Shown here: positions 34,136 to 41,658 of the stretch, one piece after another
How positions within the stretch are numbered: the stretch's first letter is position 1
Layout: each line of letters opens with the position of its first letter
Assembly: GCA_964221845.1 (NCBI GenBank)
Contig: CAXPZW010000026.1
Coordinates: 1 to 64,000 of the forward strand
Length of the DNA: 64,000 bases
Direction: 5' to 3'
Origin: CAXPZW01 sp964221845
Lineage (GTDB): Bacteria; Bacteroidota; Bacteroidia; Flavobacteriales_D; Sanyastnellaceae
Translations under genes and position numbers: made by a program
Notes under the pieces: generated by a model
Databases searched by the model: none
Seen by the model: the letters and a program-made list of their open reading frames with translations, nothing else
What the model was told of the DNA's origin: nothing

Positions 34136-35287
34136 CTATGCGGGTTGATGAAGTTGGGTCAAAACGGCTTCGGTGATGTGCGCCAGTTGGTCCGAAGTGA
34201 GCTCGGTGTGCATCGGCAACGACATCACGCTGTGGCTCAACGCCATGGTCACCGGGAAGTCGGCGTCCGTGTAGCGGTCTGAGCGGTAGGCTTCTTGGGC
34301 GTGCAGGGGTACAGGGTAGTACACCATGGCCGGAATGCCTTGGTCCATCAGCGCTTGGCGTACCGCATCGCGGTCCACCCCGCGGGTGATGAGGGTGTAT
34401 TGGTGGAAGGTATGCGTGCTGTTGGCCACGCGCAGCGGGGTCAGCAGCGCAGGGGTATCTGCAAAGGCAGCGTCGTAAGCATCCGCAGCAGCGATGCGCG
34501 CATCACAGTAAGCGTCCAGGTGGCGGAGTTTAATCCGCAGGATGGCCGCTTGGATGGAGTCCAAACGCGAGTTTACGCCTACCGAAGAATGGTAGTAACG
34601 CACCTTCATGCCGTGGTTGGCCACCTCGCGGGCCATGGCCGCCAGGTCGTCGTCGTTGGTGTACAGGGCGCCGCCGTCGCCGTAGCAACCCAGGTTCTTC
34701 GAAGGGAAGAACGAGGTGGTGCCAAAGTGACCCATGGTACCGGCCTTGGCTTTGCGGCCATCGCTGAGGGTGTATTCCGAGGAAATGGCTTGCGCGCTGT
34801 CCTCCACCACTTTCAAATCGTGCTCCTTGGCAAACGCCAGCAAGGGCTCCATGTCGGCGCATTGGCCAAACAGGTGCACAGGTACGATGGCCTTGGTGCG
34901 CGGGGTCACCGCCTTGCGCGCCGATTCCAAATCGATGTTGAAGGTGCGCGGGTCCACGTCCACCAAAATGGGCTTGAGCCCCAGCAGGGCAATCACCTCA
35001 ACGGTGGCCACAAAGGTGAAGTTGGGTGCGATCACCTCGTCGCCCGGTTGCAGCCCCAGCGCCATCATGGCGATCTGCAGGGCGTCGGTACCGTTGCCGC
35101 ACGGGATCACATGCTTGACGTTCAGGTACTCTTCGAGTTCCGATTGAAAGGCTTTGACTTCGGGACCGCCGATGTAGGCGCTCGAGCGGATCACCTCGAG
35201 CACGGCTTGGTCGATTTCTTCCTGGATGTGCTTGTACTGGCCAAGCAGGTCAACCATCTGGATTTTACCCATGGATTTGGACGACAT
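34136..35287 (-). CDS. DegT/DnrJ/EryC1/StrS aminotransferase (WbpE type)
   Basis: A protein of 383 residues, PLP-dependent sugar aminotransferase. MVDLLGQYKHIQEEIDQAVLEV, CGNGTDALQIAMMALGLQPGDEVI, PVHLFGQCADM, EDSAQA and the PLP lysine in FFPSKNLGCYGDGGAL. WbpE-type enzymes add an amino group to the 3-keto-uronate of the diacetamido-mannuronate pathway. First gene of the operon, behind a -7-like box. The ATG at 35287 is taken; a second in-frame ATG five codons on is possible. Confidence 0.92.
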   Translation of the reverse strand: MSSKSMGKIQMVDLLGQYKHIQEEIDQAVLEVIRSSAYIGGPEVKAFQSELEEYLNVKHVIPCGNGTDALQIAMMALGLQPGDEVIAPNFTFVATVEVIALLGLKPILVDVDPRTFNIDLESARKAVTPRTKAIVPVHLFGQCADMEPLLAFAKEHDLKVVEDSAQAISSEYTLSDGRKAKAGTMGHFGTTSFFPSKNLGCYGDGGALYTNDDDLAAMAREVANHGMKVRYYHSSVGVNSRLDSIQAAILRIKLRHLDAYCDARIAAADAYDAAFADTPALLTPLRVANSTHTFHQYTLITRGVDRDAVRQALMDQGIPAMVYYPVPLHAQEAYRSDRYTDADFPVTMALSHSVMSLPMHTELTSDQLAHITEAVLTQLHQPA

Positions 35288-35300
35288 TAAAATGGAAGCG

Positions 35301-35308
35301 CGAATATA
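35301..35308 (-). promoter_or_regulatory. -7-like box (TATATTCG) for the nucleotide-sugar operon
   Basis: Minus-strand TATATTCG ends 13 nt before the ATG at 35287; one base from TAnnTTTG. Confidence 0.45.
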
Positions 35309-35419
35309 GCCAAAACCGTGCGCCTCAGGCCGCTAAGGCTTGTTACCATTAGGTTTTTTGGAAGCGCGATTGCGTGTGAAGGCGTATACTTGTCACACCA
35401 ACGCTTACAATCCCCCCAC

Positions 35420-36175
35420 ATGCGTCAAACGACCTTGGTTCTGCTGCTTGTTTTTGGGTGCTTGGCTCCGGCCCTCGCCCAACGAAACGTCCAGGATTCC
35501 ACTGTAACCACCACCCACGTGGCGGTGACCTTTGGTGGCTACGTCCCTCTGGGTGACCTGCAAGACCGCTTTGGCAGCACCGCCCAACTCGGGGTCAACC
35601 TGGCGCGCAAGAACAAGCAGGGCTGGTACTACGGACTCAACTTCGGGTACCACTTCGGTCAGGACGTTACCGAACCCGGTCTGCTCCAAAACCTGCTCAA
35701 CGACGAGGGCCACATCTTGGCCAACGACGGGCGCATTGCCGAGGTCAACGTAGGCATGCGCGGGTACTACCTCGGGCTGGAAGGCGGGCGCGTATTCAAC
35801 GTGGTTGGCCCCAATCCCAACTGCGGCATCCTGGTCAAAGGCGGGGTAGGATACCTGCACCACAAAATCCGCTTGGAGCACCAATTCCACGACATCACAC
35901 AACTGGAAGAACCCTACCTGCAAGGCTACGACAGGCTGACCAATGGTTTTGCCATCAACCAGTTTGTGGGGTACTTCCACATGAGCAACAACCGCCGGAT
36001 CAATTTCTACCTCGGAGTAGAGGCCATCCAAGGCTGGACCCAAGGCCGCCGCGAGCTTTACTTCGACACCGGCCTGCCGGGCACTGCCAGCCGTTTCGAC
36101 GGTCTGTTGGGCGTACGCGGTGGTTGGGTGGTGCACTTCTACAAGCGTCCTCCTCGCGAATACTTCTTCGACTAG
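35420..36175 (+). CDS. Predicted outer-membrane beta-barrel protein
   Basis: A protein of 251 residues. Signal peptide MRQTTLVLLLVFGCLAPALAQ, then amphipathic strands typical of small porin-like barrels (VAVTFGGYVPLGDL, GWYYGLNFGYHFG, GYYLGLEGGRVF, GVGYLHHKIRLEHQF, INFYLGVEAIQGW) and an aromatic C-terminus. I see no specific family. It is one base ahead of waaA and probably co-transcribed with it. The ATG at 35420 opens the signal peptide; a longer frame from 35318 lacks support. Confidence 0.8.
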   Translation: MRQTTLVLLLVFGCLAPALAQRNVQDSTVTTTHVAVTFGGYVPLGDLQDRFGSTAQLGVNLARKNKQGWYYGLNFGYHFGQDVTEPGLLQNLLNDEGHILANDGRIAEVNVGMRGYYLGLEGGRVFNVVGPNPNCGILVKGGVGYLHHKIRLEHQFHDITQLEEPYLQGYDRLTNGFAINQFVGYFHMSNNRRINFYLGVEAIQGWTQGRRELYFDTGLPGTASRFDGLLGVRGGWVVHFYKRPPREYFFD

Positions 36176-36176
36176 G

Positions 36177-37403
36177 ATGCGGGCACTGTACACCGCATTG
36201 ATGGCTGTGTTTGCCGGCGCACTGCGTTGGGCCTCGCTCTGGAATCCCAAGGCGCGCAAAGCCGTTTCGGGACGCAGTGCCCAGCGCAAGCAGGACTTGG
36301 ACTTCTCGGCCATGCACGGTTGCGTGTGGTTCCACTGCGCTTCCTTGGGCGAGTTTGAACAAGCCCGCCCGGTGATCGAAGCCATCCGCAAGGACCAGCC
36401 CGATACCCCACTGCTGCTCACCTTCTTTTCACCTTCGGGATACGAGGTGCGCAAGGACTACGCCTTGGCCGATGCCGTGGTGTACCTGCCCTTGGATTTG
36501 CCCGGTCGCATGGCGGCGTTTTTGGACCGCTACCGCCCCGCCCAAGCCTTTGTGGTCAAGTACGAAGTGTGGCCCAACCTGTTTGCCGCACTGGAGCAAC
36601 GTGGCATTCCGGTGGTGCTGTTCTCAGCCATCTTCCGCCCCGATCACCGTTACTTCCAGTGGTACGGCGGGTTGTTTCGCAAAGCGCTGCACAGCTGCCG
36701 CCACATCTTTGTGCAGAATGCCCAGTCGGTGGAGTTGCTGCAGAGCATAGGTGTGGAGCAGGTTTCGTTGGTGGGCGATACGCGGTTTGACCGGGTGAGT
36801 GACGTAGCCGCCAACGCCAGCCGCATCCCTATGGTGGAGTCGTTTTTGGACGGGGCATGGACCCTGATTGCCGGTTCCTCTTGGCCCAAAGACGAGCAAT
36901 GGCTGTCTGCCTTGTGGGCCATGGCGCCCGAAGGGTGGAAGCTGATCATTGCCCCGCACGAAGTGCACGACACCCACATCTCGGCCATTGAGCAGGTCTT
37001 TCCCGGTGCGGTGCGCTACAGCAACCTCAGTTTGGGCAGCGCCGCGGGCAGCAACGTGTTGATCATCGACAACATCGGCATGCTCACCCAGCTGTATCAG
37101 TATGGGCATGTGGCCTTGATTGGAGGAGGCTTTGGAAAGGGCATCCACAACGTGTTGGAAGCCGCCGTGTTTGGTATGCCGGTGGCCTTTGGTCCCAACC
37201 ACAAGAAGTTCCAAGAAGCACTTGATTTGCTCGCCGCAGGAGGTGCCCATGCGTTGACCAGCCCGGGAGAAGTTCCCGGCGAAGTCATCGCCTGGCTGAA
37301 CGACCCTCACGTGCGCGCCGAAGCCGGGCGCAATGCCCGCGAGTACGTGCGAGCTGGCACCGGCGCCACCGCCGCAATCCGCGCCACCCTCGCTGCCGAA
37401 TAG
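36177..37403 (+). CDS. waaA: 3-deoxy-D-manno-octulosonic acid (Kdo) transferase
   Basis: A protein of 408 residues with the GT30 pattern: N-terminal membrane-associated segment, HCASLGEFEQARPVIEAIR (catalytic Glu), LTFFSPSGYEV, VYLPLDLPGRMAAFLDRYRPAQAFVVKYEVWPNL, GDTRFDRV and GGGFGKGIHNVLEAAVFGMPVAFGPNHKKFQEA. It attaches Kdo to lipid A at the inner face of the inner membrane. The ATG at 36177 is one base after the previous stop. With hldD elsewhere in the window it supports LPS core synthesis. Confidence 0.96.
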   Translation: MRALYTALMAVFAGALRWASLWNPKARKAVSGRSAQRKQDLDFSAMHGCVWFHCASLGEFEQARPVIEAIRKDQPDTPLLLTFFSPSGYEVRKDYALADAVVYLPLDLPGRMAAFLDRYRPAQAFVVKYEVWPNLFAALEQRGIPVVLFSAIFRPDHRYFQWYGGLFRKALHSCRHIFVQNAQSVELLQSIGVEQVSLVGDTRFDRVSDVAANASRIPMVESFLDGAWTLIAGSSWPKDEQWLSALWAMAPEGWKLIIAPHEVHDTHISAIEQVFPGAVRYSNLSLGSAAGSNVLIIDNIGMLTQLYQYGHVALIGGGFGKGIHNVLEAAVFGMPVAFGPNHKKFQEALDLLAAGGAHALTSPGEVPGEVIAWLNDPHVRAEAGRNAREYVRAGTGATAAIRATLAAE

Positions 37404-37431
37404 GGGCTCGAAACTTTTTTTGATTTTTCTT

Positions 37432-37459
37432 TTTGCATTCAGACGAATGCCTATCTTTG
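37432..37459 (+). promoter_or_regulatory. tRNA promoter: -33 TTTG and -7 TATCTTTG
   Basis: TTTG at 37432-37435 and a perfect -7 TATCTTTG at 37452-37459, separated by 16 nt, ahead of tRNA-Gly. Among the clearest promoters in the window. Confidence 0.65.
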
Positions 37460-37491
37460 CCCTCCCGTTAGCGCAATGGCGCAAGCGACAC

Positions 37492-37567
37492 GCGAGAATA
37501 GCTCAGCTGGTAGAGCATAACCTTGCCAAGGTTAGGGTCGCGGGTTCGAGTCCCGTTTCTCGCTCCA
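37492..37567 (+). tRNA. tRNA-Gly (anticodon GCC)
   Basis: Acceptor GCGAGAA pairs with TTCTCGC; D-arm GCTC-AGCTGGTA-GAGC; anticodon stem TAACC/GGTTA with loop TTGCCAA (anticodon GCC); T-arm GCGGG-TTCGAGT-CCCGT. Discriminator T at 37564 and an encoded CCA at 37565-37567. Reads glycine GGC/GGU codons. Confidence 0.97.
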
Positions 37568-37569
37568 AC

Positions 37570-37597
37570 AAAAGCCGATGAATCAACATCGGCTTTT
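37570..37597 (+). terminator. Terminator-like hairpin after tRNA-Gly
   Basis: AAAAGCCGATG (37570-37580), 6-nt loop, CATCGGCTTTT (37587-37597): 11 perfect base pairs followed by Ts. It lies between the two tRNAs, so tRNA-Leu may need read-through or its own promoter. Confidence 0.88.
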
Positions 37598-37628
37598 TTA
37601 TTTGTCGGCTATTTTAGCCCACCTCCAT

Positions 37629-37716
37629 GCCCGAGTGGTGGAACTGGTAGACACGCCGGACTTAAACTCCTGTGGGCCGTAGGCCCGTACGGGTTCGACT
37701 CCCGTCTCGGGTACCA
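37629..37716 (+). tRNA. tRNA-Leu (anticodon TAA)
   Basis: A class II tRNA. Acceptor GCCCGAG/CTCGGGT (first pair G-T), D-arm with GGTAGACAC, anticodon loop CTTAAAC (TAA) on stem CCGGA/TCCTG with one mismatch, long variable arm GTGGGCCGTAGGCCCGTA and T-arm CGGG-TTCGACT-CCCG. Discriminator A at 37713 and encoded CCA at 37714-37716. Reads UUA. Confidence 0.95.
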
Positions 37717-37753
37717 AACGGGAGACTGCAGCGATGTGGTCTCCCGTTTTTTT
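37716..37753 (+). terminator. Terminator after tRNA-Leu
   Basis: AAACGGGAGAC (37716-37726) and GTCTCCCGTTT (37739-37749) form an 11-bp stem followed by a T-run; the first base is the last A of the tRNA's CCA. Confidence 0.85.
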
Positions 37754-37840
37754 AAGGTCATTTTTTTCGTTTGAACTGTGCTCACACCGATTCAATTGAA
37801 GAACTCTGAATTGTCCATCAACTTTGGATGAGGAAGAGGT

Positions 37841-38539
37841 TCAATCCTTGACTTCCAACTTGAAGCCCACCCCGTGGATGTTGGTGATGGCCACGCGCGC
37901 ATCTGGGCGCAGGTACTTGCGCAGCTTGGTGATGAACACGTCCATGCTGCGGCCCACAAAGTAGCTGTCGTCGCCCCACACCAGGTTGGCGATCAATTCC
38001 CGCTCGAGCACGCGGTCCATGTGCTCACACAAAAGCTTGAGAATCTCAGCTTCCTTCTTGGTCAGCTTTTGCTCTTCGCCGTCACGCTTGAGGCGGTAGT
38101 TCTGGTGGTCAAAGCTGAATTCCCCAATGGTAAATACATCGGGCGTGGCCGGTTCGCGGTTGCCCGTGCGGCGCAAAATCGCTTTGATGCGCAGCAAAAA
38201 CTCCTCGCTTGAAAAGGGCTTGGTGATGTAGTCGTCGGCACCGCTCAAAAAGCCCTCCACCTTGTCTTCCTGCATGCCTTTGGCGGTCAAAAACACAATG
38301 GGCACATCGGGGTCAATCTTGCGGATGTCCTTGGCCAGTTCAAACCCGTCCTTCTTGGGCATCATCACATCGAGCAAACACAGGTCGTACTTCTCCTTGT
38401 TGAATTGCATCAGGCCCTCTTTGCCGTCGGGGCAGAGGTGCACTTTGTAGCCCTGCATGCGCAAGGTGTCCTGGATCACAAAACCCAAGTTGGTGTCGTC
38501 TTCAACAAGCAAGATGCGGGCGGCCGATGGGGTACTCAT
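37841..38539 (-). CDS. OmpR-family response regulator
   Basis: A protein of 232 residues. Receiver domain (residues about 8-120) with EDD-type acidic pocket (VEDDTNLGFV), phospho-acceptor in CLLDVMMPKKDGFEL, and FLTAK / KPF switch residues; winged-helix DNA-binding domain (about 135-230; LTKKEAEILKLLCEHMDRVLERELI, MDVFITKLRKYLRPDARV). It overlaps its partner kinase by 4 nt. Target genes unknown; similar to the RprY type of Bacteroidota. Confidence 0.95.
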   Translation of the reverse strand: MSTPSAARILLVEDDTNLGFVIQDTLRMQGYKVHLCPDGKEGLMQFNKEKYDLCLLDVMMPKKDGFELAKDIRKIDPDVPIVFLTAKGMQEDKVEGFLSGADDYITKPFSSEEFLLRIKAILRRTGNREPATPDVFTIGEFSFDHQNYRLKRDGEEQKLTKKEAEILKLLCEHMDRVLERELIANLVWGDDSYFVGRSMDVFITKLRKYLRPDARVAITNIHGVGFKLEVKD

Positions 38540-39816
38540 ACAGATGTGGTCTTGAATTGCAGGGTGAAGGTGGATCCTTCGCCTGGAGTGCTGCTCACGT
38601 CAATGGTGCCGTTGTGCGCGGTCACAATCGTTTTCACGTAATACAGTCCGAGTCCAAAGCCCTTCACGTCGTGCCGGTTGCCGGTGGGCACGCGGAAGAA
38701 TTGGTCGAAGATGAGTTTCTGGTGCTTCTTTTCGATGCCGATGCCGTTGTCGGTCACCTCAATTTGCAAGGTGTCCGGGTTCGGGTTGGAGGTGCGCACC
38801 GCAATCTGCGGTTCGCGCTGGGTGTACTTGGCGGCGTTGTCCAGCAGGTTGCCCAGGATGTTGGTGATGTGTACCAAATCGCCGGTCAGGTGGTGGGCCT
38901 GTGCGGTGAGGTCGGTGGCGATGGCGCCGTTTTGGGCTTCCAGCCGCACGGTAAAGGCCTCTTCCAGCTGGTGCAGAATGTCGTGGACGTCCAGGCTCTC
39001 TTGTTTGAGTTGGACTTTTTCGGGCGACAGGGTGGCGATTTGCAACACTTTGTCCACCTGGTTTTGCAGCCGCTCGTTTTCCTGATGGATGATGCGCGCA
39101 TACTGGTGCAAGCGGTCGGGTTGGGCCGAGATGCCGTCGGATTTGAGCACCTCCGCGCTGAGTCGGATGGTGGAAATCGGAGTCTTCAACTCGTGGGTCA
39201 TGTTGTTGATGAAGTCGGTCTTGACCTCACTCAAACGCTTTTGCTTGAGCAGCATGATCACCAGGTAACTGAAGAAGATCACCACCGCAAAGGTCAACAG
39301 CGAGGAGATGGCCCAAAACCGCATTTCCCCCAGAATCAAGGTGGTTTTGGAAGGGTAGTACACCCCAAAGTAATGCCCGTCTTTGTTGAAGCGTTGCTGG
39401 ATGCCAAGCGCCTCACTGCGCACCAGCGAATCGTTCGCGTCAAACGCAATCCGGCTGCCGTACACGATGGAATCGGTGAAGCAATCGTAGATGCCGTACT
39501 CAAACGGGCGCCGCACATCGGTGCGTCCAAATTCCTCCCGCAAAAGTGCCTCCAGCAAGTAAGGGTGGAGCGTGTCGTTGATGTTGGCGATGAAGAAGTT
39601 GTTGCTCTGCATCTGCACCGGCTCCACCACCGCCGAGTCGTTGTTCATCTCCAAAATGCGGTCCACCACCGTGGTCATGGCGCTCACCACCGAGGTGTTG
39701 AACTGCTGCTCCTGGATGTTGTACGCCCGGCGCACCCAATAAATCTGGGTCACCACAACCGCCCCCAAGGTCAGGATGGCCAAAAGAATGATGATGTTGA
39801 TCCGCTTGCGACTCAC
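38536..39816 (-). CDS. Sensor histidine kinase
   Basis: A protein of about 426 residues. Two membrane segments (IIILLAILTLGAVVVTQIYW at the start and LLTFAVVIFFSYLVIMLL near residue 165) enclose a periplasmic sensor region with no family I know. The kinase core has H-box FINNMTHELKTPISTIRLS, N-box NLLDNAAKYT, and G-boxes DNGIGIEKKHQ and GFGLGLYYVKTI. The GTG at 39816 is preferred because the TTG at 39825 is inside the -7-like box TACCTTGC. The downstream response regulator overlaps by 4 nt. Confidence 0.93.
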   Translation of the reverse strand: MSRKRINIIILLAILTLGAVVVTQIYWVRRAYNIQEQQFNTSVVSAMTTVVDRILEMNNDSAVVEPVQMQSNNFFIANINDTLHPYLLEALLREEFGRTDVRRPFEYGIYDCFTDSIVYGSRIAFDANDSLVRSEALGIQQRFNKDGHYFGVYYPSKTTLILGEMRFWAISSLLTFAVVIFFSYLVIMLLKQKRLSEVKTDFINNMTHELKTPISTIRLSAEVLKSDGISAQPDRLHQYARIIHQENERLQNQVDKVLQIATLSPEKVQLKQESLDVHDILHQLEEAFTVRLEAQNGAIATDLTAQAHHLTGDLVHITNILGNLLDNAAKYTQREPQIAVRTSNPNPDTLQIEVTDNGIGIEKKHQKLIFDQFFRVPTGNRHDVKGFGLGLYYVKTIVTAHNGTIDVSSTPGEGSTFTLQFKTTSV

Positions 39817-39821
39817 AACCG

Positions 39822-39829
39822 GCAAGGTA
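39822..39829 (-). promoter_or_regulatory. -7-like box (TACCTTGC) for the two-component operon
   Basis: Minus-strand TACCTTGC ends 5 nt before a GTG start, a near match to TAnnTTTG with the short-leader spacing seen at other genes. Confidence 0.4.
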
Positions 39830-39897
39830 CAGCGCTCGTTGCGGGTGTGAAAGGGGGTTAACTTCGGATTAACAACCAGCGGAGCTGGTTGAGTGGG

Positions 39898-40143
39898 AGT
39901 GCAAGTGGAAGTGCAAGTAGTTAGTGCAAGGGGAGTTAAAAGTGAAGAGTGAAAAGTGAGAAGTGGCTATTTGCTGGGGGATGGGAAGGCGAAACTGTTC
40001 CTCCATCTGTTGGCGTCGAGTATACTCGACGCCGAGCACTGTTCACGCACTGACCTCGCACTTGCCCCCCTTTCCGCCAGCCTTGCACTATCCGCTTGCA
40101 CTAAACCTTTGCACTGGCGAAGCTTGCACTAAACCCTTGCACG
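39898..40143. repeat. Intergenic repeat element A (AGTGCAAG ... palindrome ... CTTGCACT)
   Basis: This 338-nt non-coding gap holds three AGTGCAAG copies (39898, 39910, 39923), then a purine-rich GAGTTAAAAGTGAAGAGTG stretch, then a perfect 22-bp palindrome, then opposite-orientation CTTGCACT copies (40082, 40095, 40123, partial at 40136 and a TTTGCACT variant near 40108) spaced about 13 nt. The whole is a loose inverted repeat. Related elements lie at 46338-46435 and 63116-63136. Confidence 0.7.
40012..40033. repeat. Perfect 22-bp palindrome
   Basis: GGCGTCGAGTA followed directly by its exact reverse complement TACTCGACGCC. It sits centrally in repeat element A and could be a protein-binding site or a DNA cruciform. 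Confidence 0.8.
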
Positions 40144-40151
40144 AGATAAAG

Positions 40152-40159
40152 TATCTTCC
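40152..40159 (+). promoter_or_regulatory. -7-like box (TATCTTCC) for the ACP phosphodiesterase gene
   Basis: TATCTTCC ends 4 nt before a GTG start, again with no room for a leader or Shine-Dalgarno site. Confidence 0.4.
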
Positions 40160-40163
40160 TCCC

Positions 40164-40784
40164 GTGAATTATCTCGCGCACCTCTTGCTCAGCAACAACG
40201 AACCCGGCGTTCGGATTGGGAACTTCGCTGGGGACTTGTTCAAGGGTCGGCAATGGCAGGAGGCGCCGGTGGATATTGGGCGGGGCATTCTGCTGCACCG
40301 CTTCATCGATGCCCACGCCGATGAGCACCCGGTCAATGCTGAGCTCCGGCGCGTGTTGCAGCCGTACTTCGGCAAATGGGCGGGCGTGGCGTTGGACATG
40401 TATTACGACCACATCTTGGCCGGCGAGTGGGCCCAGCATTCGGAGTTGACCTTGGTGGCGTTCTTGGAGGATTGCGATGCGGATTTTGAGGCGCGGAAAG
40501 GGGATACCCCGGCGCGGGCCTACAACCGTTGGCGGGTGATTTACGGGCACCGGTTCATGCAGCACTACGCCGATCCTGAGGGAATTGCGCGGGTGTTTGA
40601 TGGCATGAAAGGACGCATCCCTCACGACACGGGGTTTGAGGCGAGTAGGAAAGTACTGGCACGCGAACGCGACGTGATCGCACGGGGATTTCACCGCTAT
40701 TTCCCCCATTTGCAGTTGGCCGCACGGGAGCACTTGCGTAAACTTGCGGACAACGAAAATCGGGAGGACGAGGGCCCCAAATGA
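40164..40784 (+). CDS. Acyl-carrier-protein phosphodiesterase family (AcpH, DUF479)
   Basis: A protein of 206 residues starting at GTG 40164 (VNYLAHLLLSNNEPGVRIGNFAGDLFKG). Key segments: GILLHRFIDAHADEHPV, VALDMYYDHILAGEW and ARVFDGMKGRIPHDTGFEA; the His/Asp residues resemble HD-type metal ligands. Members remove 4'-phosphopantetheine from holo-ACP. The frame stays open to 39963 but that part is repeat element A and is not coding. Downstream gene starts 55 nt later. Confidence 0.87.
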   Translation: MNYLAHLLLSNNEPGVRIGNFAGDLFKGRQWQEAPVDIGRGILLHRFIDAHADEHPVNAELRRVLQPYFGKWAGVALDMYYDHILAGEWAQHSELTLVAFLEDCDADFEARKGDTPARAYNRWRVIYGHRFMQHYADPEGIARVFDGMKGRIPHDTGFEASRKVLARERDVIARGFHRYFPHLQLAAREHLRKLADNENREDEGPK

Positions 40785-40802
40785 GCTCTCCTCCAAAAAG
40801 GC

Positions 40803-40810
40803 TAAATTTG
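40803..40810 (+). promoter_or_regulatory. -7 box (TAAATTTG) for the secreted protein gene
   Basis: Perfect TAnnTTTG, ending 29 nt before the ATG at 40840. Confidence 0.5.
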
Positions 40811-40839
40811 GCTTTGCCTGATTAGAACGCTGTTACGAG

Positions 40840-41625
40840 ATGAAATTTGCACTCGCGCTGGTTTTTGGACTGTTCACCTTCTCCGCCCTCCAAGCGGGCA
40901 CCATTGTGTTGGAAGGCAAATACCAGCGAAAGAACCTCTACGTGATCAACGGCATTGCACCCGAGGGTGTGGGCTTTTGTGTCTTTGAAGTCACCGTCAA
41001 CGGAGACGTCACCAGCGACGAAATCAATTCCTCTGCTTTCGAAATCGACCTGTCCATCTTCGGTCTCAAGCTCGGAGACGATGTGGTGATCGCCATCAAG
41101 TACAAAGACGGGTGCGCCCCCCGCGTACTCAACCCCGGCGCATTGGAGCCCCGTCCGTCGTTTGACGCCGTGGACATCCGCGTATCGGACGCAGGCCTGC
41201 TCACCTGGGAAACCGTGAACGAGCAAGGCGGCCTGCCTTACCTGATCCAGCAGTTCAAGTGGAACAAGTGGGTCACCGTAGGCGAGGTCATGGGCAAAGG
41301 CACCTCTACCAAGAACTCGTACTCGTTCCAGACCACCCAAGTGTCGGGCACCAACAAGTTCCGCGTGGTGCAGAAATCGGCCGAAGGCAAACTCCGCAGC
41401 TCAGACGCTGTCGAATACGAAAGCAGCCGCGATGCGGTGAGCTTCATCTACGACCGCCGTACCGCCGGAATCACCTTCAGCGCTGAGACCAATTACGAGC
41501 TCTACAACGCCTACGGCCAGATCATCAAACGTGGGTTCGGCACCACCGCCGACCTGTCCAATTTGCCCAAGGGAGACTACTACATCTCCTACGACTCCAC
41601 CACGGGCAAATTCTCGCACAAATAA
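40840..41625 (+). CDS. Secreted protein with Ig-like region and possible T9SS-like C-terminus
   Basis: A protein of 261 residues. Signal peptide MKFALALVFGLFTFSALQAG. Middle part beta-rich (VFEVTVNGDVTSDEIN, VDIRVSDAGLLTWETVNEQGGLPYLIQQFKWNKW, resembling fibronectin-type-III-like modules). The C-terminus (YELYNAYGQIIKRGFGTTADLSNLPKGDYYISYDS) resembles the last strands of a T9SS type A sorting domain, though it is less clear than in the deiminase at 44.4 kb. Function unknown. Same strand as the MltF-like gene after it (33 nt). Confidence 0.75.
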   Translation: MKFALALVFGLFTFSALQAGTIVLEGKYQRKNLYVINGIAPEGVGFCVFEVTVNGDVTSDEINSSAFEIDLSIFGLKLGDDVVIAIKYKDGCAPRVLNPGALEPRPSFDAVDIRVSDAGLLTWETVNEQGGLPYLIQQFKWNKWVTVGEVMGKGTSTKNSYSFQTTQVSGTNKFRVVQKSAEGKLRSSDAVEYESSRDAVSFIYDRRTAGITFSAETNYELYNAYGQIIKRGFGTTADLSNLPKGDYYISYDSTTGKFSHK

Positions 41626-41658
41626 CATTTGACCCCCGTCTTACGTATCTCCTTCAGC

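Noticed and set aside
32822..34282. 486-codon open frame on the plus strand
   Set aside because: Antisense to ugd and the aminotransferase end. No recognisable domain, no promoter and no signal peptide.
39898..40143. CRISPR array suspicion for the repeated AGTGCAAG/CTTGCACT units
   Set aside because: Units are only 8-13 nt, spacers are 4-5 nt, orientation flips in the middle and no cas gene is near.
39963..40163. N-terminal extension of the ACP phosphodiesterase to 39963
   Set aside because: The stretch is repeat element A with its palindrome; family similarity begins at the GTG at 40164.
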